Shown one piece after another: positions 17,420 through 25,452 of a DNA stretch of 64,000 nucleotides. The notes below the pieces were generated by a model. That model did not search any database. It was not told the DNA's origin and saw only the letters and a program-made list of their open reading frames with translations. Position 1 is the stretch's first letter. Every line of letters starts with the position of its first letter. This DNA comes from Crocosphaera chwakensis CCY0110 (GTDB lineage: Bacteria; Cyanobacteriota; Cyanobacteriia; Cyanobacteriales; Microcystaceae), in contig NZ_AAXW01000010.1 in NCBI RefSeq assembly GCF_000169335.1, forward strand, positions 78,524 through 142,523. Direction: 5' to 3'. Both the position numbers and the translations under genes were made by a program.

Positions 17420-19684
17420 ATGGACAACCCAAACCAACCCGACAATAACTCCCAAACCCCACACCCTGGAAAAAATAAGGGTGGTGGTTTACTCGTAATA
17501 AAAGACTGGGCTAATTATACCCTTTCCCCCGAAGGACCAGACGTATGGAAAACCCTATTTCATAAAAGTGCTTGTTTATCTTGTGCATGGGGAACCGGTG
17601 GCCAAAAAGGTGGGTTTACCAATGAAGTTGGGGAAAAGCTACAACGATGTGCTAAAAGTGCTGAAGCTATATCATCGGAGTTACAACCAGGAATAGAACC
17701 CCATTTCTTTGAACAATATTCTATAACAGACTTACAACAGTTAACCTCACAAGAAGCAGATAGATTAGGTCGTTTAACCTTTCCTGTTATCCTACGCAAA
17801 GGGGAAAGCCATTATCAACGGATAAGTTGGAATGAAGTTTATAATTTAGTTGAAACAGCATTTAAGAAACCTTCCGATCGCATTGCTTCTTATAGTTCCG
17901 GACGATCCTCTAATGAAGCAGCATATCTCTTACAATTGATGATGCGATCGCTTAATTCCAATAACTTAGCAGATTGTTCTGATTTGTGCCATCGTCCCTC
18001 AACAGTGGGGTTAAAAACCGTCTTTGGTACAGGAACCTCTTTAGTTAGTTTAGAAAGCTTAAAAGCGTCTGACTGCGTGGTTTTGGTAGGTTCCAATGCA
18101 CCAGCAAACCACCCTCGGTTGATGAATGAGTTGATTAAACTACGTGATCGCGGGGGAACAGTTATCGTTATTAACCCTGTCGAAGAAGTCGGGTTAAAAA
18201 AGTTTGGATCGCCTGCATTTCCTATCAAGTCTCTTATCCCAGGATCGGATATTGCATCCTTATTCTTACAACCTCATCCCGGTAGCGATCTCGCTATCTT
18301 TGTCGGGATACAAAAATCTCTCATAGAAAGAGGGTTAATACAACCAGATTTCTTAGAAAATTATACGGAAAATTGGCAACAAATAATACAACAGTCTCAA
18401 ACAACTTCTTGGGAAGCTATAACTGATACTTGCGGTGTTTCTAAAGAAGACATTGAAACTGCTGCAACTCTCATCAGTGAAGCAAACGGTGTCGTTTTTG
18501 CGTGGGCCATGGGGGTGACACAACAGTTGCATGGTGTGGAAACAATTTTTAGTATCGCCAACACGGCCTTAATGACCGCAAATGTGGGAAAATTAGGTGC
18601 AGGATTAATGCCCATACGTGGTCATTCTAATGTACAGGGTTTTGGATCAATGGGAGTCACCAACATTCCCAAAAAAGCTATCCAAGACGCATTAGAAAAG
18701 TTATTAGGGCGATCGCTTAATCGCACACCAGGATATGACGCGCGATCGCTGATAGATGCAGCAGATGACAACAAGGTAGATAGTTTATTATGTTTGGGAG
18801 GAAATCTTTACGCAGCTAACCCCGACTTAACCCAAGCAAAACGTGCATTAGGCAATATTGAAACCGTTATTTATCTCTCCACCAAACCTAACTTAGGACA
18901 TTTTCATGGACTCGCAGCAGAAAATACTCTTATTCTTCCTGTTTATAACCGTTTCGAGAACCCCCATAAAACGACAGTTGAGTCCGGAAATAATTTTGTT
19001 CGGTTGAATGATGAGGGGAAAACTCACTTACAAAACGCTGATCTCGTATCAGAAGTCGGTTTTATCACAGAATTAGCCTATCGTCTCTTAGGAGATAGTC
19101 CCGTAGACTGGCGCAAGTTACAAGACACTCGTTATGTGAGAAAACTTATTTCTGAAACTGTTCCTGGTTATGAAAAGATTGCACATATCGACGAAACACA
19201 AGAAGAATTTACCATTTCAGGACGAATTTTTACAGAACCAAAGTTTCCTACAGCGTCAGGAAAAGCGATGATGCAAGAGACTCCCTTACCCGCCATTACT
19301 TTACCCCAACCCGAAGCTTTTGGCGTGTCTGACCCCTTTTCTGGGGTAGTGGTTGCCTTAATTACCGGACGCAGTTACCGTCAACATAATACAATTGTTT
19401 ATAGCAACGATGATCCCTATCGGGGTATGCCTCACCGTCATTGTATTTTAATGCACCCTGAAGATGTTCAAAAAGCAGGATTCAAAAATCATCAACGGGT
19501 AACAGTGCAAGGAGATGGGGGAAAATTAGACAATATTGAGGTTATTTGCGGTCAAATTAAACAAGGTGCAGCTTTAATGTTTTATCCTGAAGCTAATATT
19601 TTGATGAAAGCACATCTTGATAAGCGATCGCAAACCCCTGCTTATAAACGAGTCCCTGTTTTAGTTTATGCTGTTGGTGATTAG
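17420..19684 (+). CDS. FdhF/YdeP-family molybdopterin oxidoreductase
   Basis: A 754-residue bis-MGD enzyme of the DMSO-reductase superfamily, closest in form to the FdhF/YdeP (FdhA alpha-like) branch. Features: HKSACLSCAWGTGGQ near residue 50, the CAKSAEAI region, YSSGRSSNEAAYLLQ, the LGGNLYAANPD cofactor-binding segment in the middle, and a C-terminal aspartate-decarboxylase-like barrel domain (TGRSYRQHNT, about 640-754). The enzyme would use a molybdenum cofactor in the cytoplasm; there is no Tat signal. The electron partner and substrate are unknown; YdeP is linked to acid resistance in E. coli. No Mo-cofactor genes lie nearby. Confidence 0.88.
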   Translation: MDNPNQPDNNSQTPHPGKNKGGGLLVIKDWANYTLSPEGPDVWKTLFHKSACLSCAWGTGGQKGGFTNEVGEKLQRCAKSAEAISSELQPGIEPHFFEQYSITDLQQLTSQEADRLGRLTFPVILRKGESHYQRISWNEVYNLVETAFKKPSDRIASYSSGRSSNEAAYLLQLMMRSLNSNNLADCSDLCHRPSTVGLKTVFGTGTSLVSLESLKASDCVVLVGSNAPANHPRLMNELIKLRDRGGTVIVINPVEEVGLKKFGSPAFPIKSLIPGSDIASLFLQPHPGSDLAIFVGIQKSLIERGLIQPDFLENYTENWQQIIQQSQTTSWEAITDTCGVSKEDIETAATLISEANGVVFAWAMGVTQQLHGVETIFSIANTALMTANVGKLGAGLMPIRGHSNVQGFGSMGVTNIPKKAIQDALEKLLGRSLNRTPGYDARSLIDAADDNKVDSLLCLGGNLYAANPDLTQAKRALGNIETVIYLSTKPNLGHFHGLAAENTLILPVYNRFENPHKTTVESGNNFVRLNDEGKTHLQNADLVSEVGFITELAYRLLGDSPVDWRKLQDTRYVRKLISETVPGYEKIAHIDETQEEFTISGRIFTEPKFPTASGKAMMQETPLPAITLPQPEAFGVSDPFSGVVVALITGRSYRQHNTIVYSNDDPYRGMPHRHCILMHPEDVQKAGFKNHQRVTVQGDGGKLDNIEVICGQIKQGAALMFYPEANILMKAHLDKRSQTPAYKRVPVLVYAVGD

Positions 19685-19886
19685 CACAACAAGCACAAAT
19701 TTTGAGGTTACCAAACAGGATGTACTGGTTTTGCTTGAGTGAATTAGCTAAATATATGGTTACTAATCTACAGTAGACATATATATATCTGTTATTCTAT
19801 CAAAGAATAGACTATCCATAAGCTGGTTTCACTAAAATACTATCTGTCATTAAAAGTAGAGAAACATAACTTACAAAAGAAAAGGA

Positions 19887-20096
19887 GTGGCGAGCTATGT
19901 TAGTCGTCCCTCTGAACCACAACGTCGTTATAGAAGAAATAGAAGTTTTTCTATTGGTTTGAAAGCTGATTCTTGGCTTAATTCATTATCATTTTTTGCT
20001 GAAGAAGTTCAACAATTGATGCGTCTCGTTCCTAGCAAACGCACTTATTATTCGAGAGGTCTCAGGACTGCAACCATTATTCAATCGGCTTTTTGA
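19887..20096 (+). CDS. Small basic protein of unknown function (start uncertain)
   Basis: A 69-residue frame from GTG 19887, basic at the start (PQRRYRRNRSF) and then amphipathic (SWLNSLSFFAEEVQQLMRL). The ribosome-like AAGGAG (19882-19887) overlaps this GTG, so it cannot serve it. Instead, that site is 9 bases before an ATG at 19897 in another frame, which would give only 21 residues, ending at 19962. Either the gene uses a poor start or a frameshift has occurred. Its end overlaps the convergent protease gene by 20 bases. I do not recognise the family. Confidence 0.45.
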   Translation: MASYVSRPSEPQRRYRRNRSFSIGLKADSWLNSLSFFAEEVQQLMRLVPSKRTYYSRGLRTATIIQSAF

Positions 20097-20919
20097 CTTT
20101 CTGTGTAGGCCCTCCAGTCAAAAGACTTAACATCCCTAGTCCAATTAACCCCATAATCCCGGCAATAGGATTATTATCAATTCCTGTTATTAGAGGAGAA
20201 ACTTTATTGGTATAATTGACCAAATCCCCTACATTTAGTATGTAATATCCCCACACTAAACCCCCATGTAGTCCAATACAAATTCCTAAACGGTTACCAT
20301 GACCCATTTTTGCCCAAACCAATGTAATTCCTAATAAAAATAAGGCCGGAAATTGCGGAAACGTTCTAATAATTTCTTCTATCGGCTTTAAAAAGTGTAA
20401 CGTGGCAAAAATAATTCCGTTTAAAAAAATAAAAAGTTTGGGATGATAATCTTTTTTGAGTTCTTCTAGTAACCAACCTCTAAAAAATAATTCTTCTGCT
20501 AACCCAATACCTAAAGCAGTTAATAAACCTTCAAAAACAATAACGGTAAAATTATCAGAAGGTGGGACAAATTTGATCCAGCCTAAAATGGCTTCTATAA
20601 TAAATAATCCAAACGTGAATGATAAACCTACACTTAAACCATTGAGCAACTCAATACCATTCTTTCGAGTAAAAACTAATCCATAGGTTCGCCACCAATG
20701 ATTAATTTTATAAACTTTTTTGTTCCAGATAAATAACAAAGCAATAAACTCTAGATAAAGTATTGCCATAGTTATTATCGTAGTTAAATTAGGATCATTT
20801 TCTAATAGTAAATAAAGAGGAACAGCTACAGGAAGCCAGAAAACTAAGAGTAAAATGATAAAAATTACCAGACGAAAAGGCGCTGGGTAATTAGCTATTA
20901 TGGCAAAATTAAGTTTCAA
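20077..20919 (-). CDS. CPBP-family intramembrane metalloprotease
   Basis: A 280-residue membrane protein with about eight hydrophobic segments. The CPBP/CAAX-protease motifs are all there: EELFFR (E142, E143, R147), the His in FATLHFL (H175) and the GLHGG His (H218). These would hold the metal in the membrane. Bacterial members process or protect against peptides, or anchor proteins; the target here is unknown. No bacteriocin genes are adjacent. It is convergent with the small basic frame at 19887. Confidence 0.9.
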   Translation of the reverse strand: MKLNFAIIANYPAPFRLVIFIILLLVFWLPVAVPLYLLLENDPNLTTIITMAILYLEFIALLFIWNKKVYKINHWWRTYGLVFTRKNGIELLNGLSVGLSFTFGLFIIEAILGWIKFVPPSDNFTVIVFEGLLTALGIGLAEELFFRGWLLEELKKDYHPKLFIFLNGIIFATLHFLKPIEEIIRTFPQFPALFLLGITLVWAKMGHGNRLGICIGLHGGLVWGYYILNVGDLVNYTNKVSPLITGIDNNPIAGIMGLIGLGMLSLLTGGPTQKVKKPIE

Positions 20920-21008
20920 GGATTCAAATTTAAGCTAAGGTTTCAAGTAATAATATTATTAGGAAATATTCAAACTATTGTTTCGAGTTTTTGAGATTGC
21001 TATCAATG

Positions 21009-21302
21009 TTACTCGTCTGGTTCAATGGTGCTAGTTAAACCATGATTTTTTAAAGTTTCACAGTAAAATTCTGCTGGTTCTAAAGCACAAGTAATCACCA
21101 AAGCTGTCCCATTAGTATGAGCTTCCATCATAATATCAACGGCTTGGGGTTGGGTCATTCCTGATACAGTTTGCATCAAGGTTTGAACCACATATTCCAT
21201 AGAGTTGAAGTCATCGTTATGGAGCAAAACCCGATACCGAGGGGCAGGTTTACGAACAGTAGAAGTGGATGAAGATCGTTTTTCGATTACTTCTGTTGTC
21301 AT
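21009..21302 (-). CDS. clpS: ClpS, adaptor for the Clp protease
   Basis: A 97-residue ClpS. The family signature is clear: RYRVLLHNDDFNSMEYVV (binding of the N-degron amino group by the N-D-D region), the MTQPQAVDIMMEAHTNGTA helix and the CALEPAEFYCETLKNHGL end. ClpS hands N-end-rule substrates to ClpC/ClpP. The N-terminal 20 residues are a flexible Ser/Thr/Lys-rich tail. GGAGG-type ribosome site (AAGGAGG) lies upstream. Cyanobacteria often have two ClpS versions; I cannot tell which this is. Confidence 0.95.
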   Translation of the reverse strand: MTTEVIEKRSSSTSTVRKPAPRYRVLLHNDDFNSMEYVVQTLMQTVSGMTQPQAVDIMMEAHTNGTALVITCALEPAEFYCETLKNHGLTSTIEPDE

Positions 21303-21693
21303 TACTTTAGCTATCCTCCTTGTTTTGCATTATGTTACCAAAAAAAATATCTCTCTGAGCCAATTCACATATTGTTATTTTTGTCAATATAAATTCGAGT
21401 GTACTAAACAAAAAAATAGTACATTAGCTCAAAAAACCTAAAGAAAGTGATATAAAATAAGCCAGCAAGATCATAAGGTCACGAAGGAATAAGAGTTAGA
21501 AAGTCTTATTTTAAAAGTTGACATAGATACTGTAGATTTTCAGTCTTTATCATCATACCATAAAGGCGGAATCTCGTTGCTTATTGCAAGTAATTATCAG
21601 TGTCAGGAAATCTTAAAATATTGAATATTAAAAGTGTACGGGATTATTGAATAATATCTACTTATCAATTATTGGTTTAAACCGTTGCCAGCA
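21303..21693. other. Spacer between clpS and the kinase pair
   Basis: This 391-base AT-rich stretch lies upstream of clpS and downstream of the kinase operon on the same strand. It should hold the clpS promoter. A TTGACA at about 21519 points along the plus strand but has no -10 partner. I see no RNA gene or repeat. Confidence 0.4.
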
Positions 21694-23472
21694 TTAAGAT
21701 TGTATTAGTTTTCCTTGTTTTTGTTTTTTTTGGTACTTTTGTATCTTCTGATAATATTTCATCGGGTTTCGATAAGTTATAAAAGCTAATACAGAAGTGC
21801 TGGCTAAGAAGACAAGTAGAATTAAAGGTTTCCATGACCCAACAGTAAAAATAAGAGAAAAAGTGATAGCTGAAAGACTACTCATACCTAGGGCTGAAAT
21901 AAGATAGAAACGATGAAAAGGTTGACTGAGAGATTGCCAAGTAAATTGACTCTTTTTTTTGCTAAATTTGATAAACTTTTCACTCAATGCTCCTAAAAAG
22001 ATACCAAAAGACATAGTTATAGATACTTTAAGGAAATTATTGATAAACTGAATGTAATCTGAAGGAAAACTCTCATTAATATTTGAATAGAAGACTCCTA
22101 AAAAGGGTGATAATGTCATGAGTGATGCAACTGCTAATAGTCCTACACGAATATTTTTCCAGGTTATTTTAAATCCAATAAAAGCAGTAACTATAAACAA
22201 ATAAACTGTTATTAATATTCGCAACCATTCTTGATTAATGGTTACGTGGAAAGTAATCAAGAAACTAAGCAACCAGGAAATTACTAACACAAAAAAATGG
22301 TGTTTAATATTAATTAAATTTAGAGGAGGTATGAATATTTTTAAAGCTAAAATATAGTTAACTTCTTCATCTTCATAAGTATGGAGACATATTTGACGTT
22401 CATAAACCCTATTTCTCATTAAATTTTGAGGATTAATGCTTAAAGTAGTTTGTGATTGATTGATTTCAAACTTAGAAGGATTGATTTTTAGCCAAGGATG
22501 AGAATCGACTTTACTAAAAGGATCATTAGGATGGGGTATAAATTCCCAAACTCCTGTTCTAACCTTTTTCGGAATCACTGTTTTAGTTTTTAATACTTTG
22601 ATAATAGTTTGGTCTAGCTCTTTTTCATGTATTTTTAATCGTAATTCTTTTAATACCACTTCTTTGGTATAATCTACTTGAATAATTTTGAGACCATTAT
22701 AAGCAGCTTTTGCACTAAAATAACGTTCTTTATGATTGATTTTTGTTAATTTTTCTAGCCAATTAATAAATGCAGAATTAATAGGAGGCAGTTGCTCGTG
22801 AAAGCTAAGGATATTATCATCATTAATTAGATGCTGAATATCTGTTGACCGAGTACCCGTTAGCAAACAAATTAATGTCATCCCTAAACCGTATAAATCC
22901 GTTGCTTTGGTTAACGTTTTATTATAAATTTGTTCAGGTGCCATAAACCCAAAAGTACCAGCAGCTACACTACTTTTACCTCTTTCTTGATTACCAAAAG
23001 AAGAGAGTCCAAAATCAATTAAATAAGTGTTTAAATTATCATCTATTAAAATATTTTCAGGTTTAATATCTCTGTGAATAATAGGTGGAGTTTGAGCTTG
23101 TAAGTAAATTAAAATATCCAGAATATTTAACGCTATTTTTTTGATATCTTCTGGTGTAAATGTTCTAGAAATAGCCAAGGATTTTCCAGAAATATATTTT
23201 TGTACTAAACAGAGACTTTTCTCAGTTTCAAAGGAATCTAAATATTGAGATATATAAGGATGGTTAAGAGATTTTAGTATATTGACTTCTCTTTCATAAT
23301 CTTTAAAATTTTTCCATTCTACTGTTTTAAGAAACTTAAATTCTTTAATAATAACCTGTTCATTAAATTGCAAATCCTTAGCTAAATAGGTACTTCGATT
23401 ATTTCCATGATGTTGATGTAAGGTTTCTAGGACTTTATATCTTTGATTCAAGACTATTAATTGATTATTCAT
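21694..23472 (-). CDS. Membrane Ser/Thr protein kinase, second of a tandem pair
   Basis: A 592-residue Hanks-type kinase. The kinase domain (about 12-270) has the ATP Lys (K43, VIIKEF), catalytic loop IIHRDIKPENIL, IDFGL and GTFGFMAPEQ. The glycine-rich loop is not canonical (LHQHHGNNRSTYLA). Residues about 300-385 form a beta-rich domain with GVWEFIPHPNDP and RNRVYERQICLHT, shared with the paralogue upstream. Five or six hydrophobic segments follow (about 390-575), ending in a basic tail. It is 2 bases downstream of its paralogue, so the two form an operon. Membrane-anchored signalling is likely; targets unknown. Confidence 0.88.
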   Translation of the reverse strand: MNNQLIVLNQRYKVLETLHQHHGNNRSTYLAKDLQFNEQVIIKEFKFLKTVEWKNFKDYEREVNILKSLNHPYISQYLDSFETEKSLCLVQKYISGKSLAISRTFTPEDIKKIALNILDILIYLQAQTPPIIHRDIKPENILIDDNLNTYLIDFGLSSFGNQERGKSSVAAGTFGFMAPEQIYNKTLTKATDLYGLGMTLICLLTGTRSTDIQHLINDDNILSFHEQLPPINSAFINWLEKLTKINHKERYFSAKAAYNGLKIIQVDYTKEVVLKELRLKIHEKELDQTIIKVLKTKTVIPKKVRTGVWEFIPHPNDPFSKVDSHPWLKINPSKFEINQSQTTLSINPQNLMRNRVYERQICLHTYEDEEVNYILALKIFIPPLNLINIKHHFFVLVISWLLSFLITFHVTINQEWLRILITVYLFIVTAFIGFKITWKNIRVGLLAVASLMTLSPFLGVFYSNINESFPSDYIQFINNFLKVSITMSFGIFLGALSEKFIKFSKKKSQFTWQSLSQPFHRFYLISALGMSSLSAITFSLIFTVGSWKPLILLVFLASTSVLAFITYRNPMKYYQKIQKYQKKQKQGKLIQS

Positions 23473-23474
23473 AA

Positions 23475-25301
23475 TTAACTTTGGATTCTTTTATGTTTAG
23501 ATTGATTATAATTTAGTTTAATAGTTTGGTGATGATTATGATAATCTTTAATGGTTATTTTGATAGCAAAAACAATAAAAAAGATTATTAAAGTTAAATT
23601 TAATGCTGTTGGTGTACCACTAATAAATGGATTAAGTTTTATTAGCACGAAAGTCAAACTTAAAACTTGAATAATAGTTAATTTTAAAGCCGTTTTTCTT
23701 ACTATCCCCGATTGTTCAATTTCTTTAAATAAAAATCCGATAGTTTGACCAAAAATTAAGCAACTTGATGTCAAAGAACCCACAATAATCAAAGCTGAAA
23801 ATAAATCTAATCCCTGTTGATAATCTAACATCAATAGAGAAAATCCTCCTTTAGCCGATAAAAAAATAATCCCAGGAATCATTAACCCTTGCCAGTAAAA
23901 CTTATGTTTTAACCCAGTTCTAATTCCTAAAATTAACCAGATAATAGCAGATAGTACATTTAAAAAACTTAGAAATAATAGACTATTTGTCTCTAAAGCA
24001 TAAAACTCAGATGTTTTTGTTAAGTTATTTAAAATTATTGGGTTAAATAAAGTAATAATGAAAATGAAATTATAATTACAATAAATACTAAAAAAGAATA
24101 AAGGAATCAAAGAAGCCATTAAACAGCCAAAGATATCACTAACTTTAGGCAAAACTAATTGACCTGATTTTATACTTATGTCAACAATTTTAGGTTCTAA
24201 ATCATTATTAATGGTTAAACTTAACTGACGATGATAAACGGTATTCGCAAGTAATTGAGTGGTATCTACTTCAATATCACAACTATGAAAGTTACCACAA
24301 AACTCTGGAGAAGAAAGCTTAATCCAACTTTGATCAGTATCATCATTTGGATGAGGAACAACTTCCCATTTTCCAGACATTAACGTAGTCGAAACCAAAT
24401 TTTTTGCTTTTATAGTTTGCTTCAGTCTTTCTCCTAAAATCTTACCCTGAAACTCTAGAAAATTATTGCTTAGAATAACATCAGGACTGACATTAACATT
24501 AATTTTTAGCAACGCTTCTTTCGCTAAATGAGCAGATTGAAAACGCTGAGTTACTTTAGGTTCAACTAGCTTCTTTAACCACTGTTCAAAACTACGACTA
24601 TAAACATGAGTATCAAGTTCAAAACTAAACTTTCCAGTCTCATTAATGAGTTTTTCAATTTCAATTGATGGAGTTTGAGTCACTAAACAGATTAGTGTAG
24701 AACCTAAACCATATAAATCGGCTGCCGTGGTTAACTTTTTATTATAAATTTGTTCAGGTGCCATAAACCCAAAAGTTCCGGCTGATACGGTACTTAATCC
24801 TAAATTATTACCGCCAATATGAGCTAAACCAAAATCAATTAAATAAACATTTAATTCCTCATCCACTAGAATATTTTCTGGTTTAATATCTCGATGAATA
24901 ATCGGAGGAAGTTGAGTTTGTAAATAGATCAAGATATCTAACAAATTAAGGGCAATTTGTTTAAGGGTATCGGGACTATATTGATTGACGTGAGATAAAT
25001 TTTGAGCCGGCTTATATTCCTGAACTAAACAAAATCCATCCTCACTACTAAACGAATCTAAGTAACGAGGAATTCCTGGATGAGAGAGATATTTAAGAAC
25101 CGTAATTTCTTGTTCATGCTGTTGATATCCTGACCATGTTTCGTCATCAATAAATTCAAAGCATTTAATAATAACAGGAGTTTGATTCTTTACCTCAAAC
25201 CCGTGATAAGTAATACGACCTCCTTGATAGTTATAACCTAACTGTTCAATCACCTGATAACCCTGTTCAGAGAAGTCAGGAACTGGGATCATTGCTGTCA
25301 T
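23475..25301 (-). CDS. Membrane Ser/Thr protein kinase, first of a tandem pair
   Basis: A 608-residue paralogue of the next gene with the same order of parts: kinase domain (K46 in VIIKCFEF, IIHRDIKPENIL, LIDFGLAH, GTFGFMAPEQ), beta-rich middle domain (SGKWEVVPHPNDD, NTVYHRQLSLTINND, about 300-385), then a multi-spanning membrane region (about 390-590). The loop LGYNYQGGRITYHG is a weak glycine loop but has three Gly. The start may be ATG 25301 or 25292. Catalytic residues are complete, so both should be active kinases. Confidence 0.88.
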   Translation of the reverse strand: MTAMIPVPDFSEQGYQVIEQLGYNYQGGRITYHGFEVKNQTPVIIKCFEFIDDETWSGYQQHEQEITVLKYLSHPGIPRYLDSFSSEDGFCLVQEYKPAQNLSHVNQYSPDTLKQIALNLLDILIYLQTQLPPIIHRDIKPENILVDEELNVYLIDFGLAHIGGNNLGLSTVSAGTFGFMAPEQIYNKKLTTAADLYGLGSTLICLVTQTPSIEIEKLINETGKFSFELDTHVYSRSFEQWLKKLVEPKVTQRFQSAHLAKEALLKINVNVSPDVILSNNFLEFQGKILGERLKQTIKAKNLVSTTLMSGKWEVVPHPNDDTDQSWIKLSSPEFCGNFHSCDIEVDTTQLLANTVYHRQLSLTINNDLEPKIVDISIKSGQLVLPKVSDIFGCLMASLIPLFFFSIYCNYNFIFIITLFNPIILNNLTKTSEFYALETNSLLFLSFLNVLSAIIWLILGIRTGLKHKFYWQGLMIPGIIFLSAKGGFSLLMLDYQQGLDLFSALIIVGSLTSSCLIFGQTIGFLFKEIEQSGIVRKTALKLTIIQVLSLTFVLIKLNPFISGTPTALNLTLIIFFIVFAIKITIKDYHNHHQTIKLNYNQSKHKRIQS

Positions 25302-25452
25302 AATATTTTCAACATAGAAAAACTATTAATGATAGAATGCCCACAAATTGCTTGAAACTTATACTCTTAATTCATGAAGAATTTTGACAAAACTTTAGGA
25401 AGTGCGATCGCTGATCACACTTCCCATGATGTTAATTTTTCAGATCATCCTT

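Noticed and set aside
17560..18615. Minus-strand frames inside the molybdoenzyme gene
   Set aside because: Antisense shadows; the plus-strand product is a well-supported family member.
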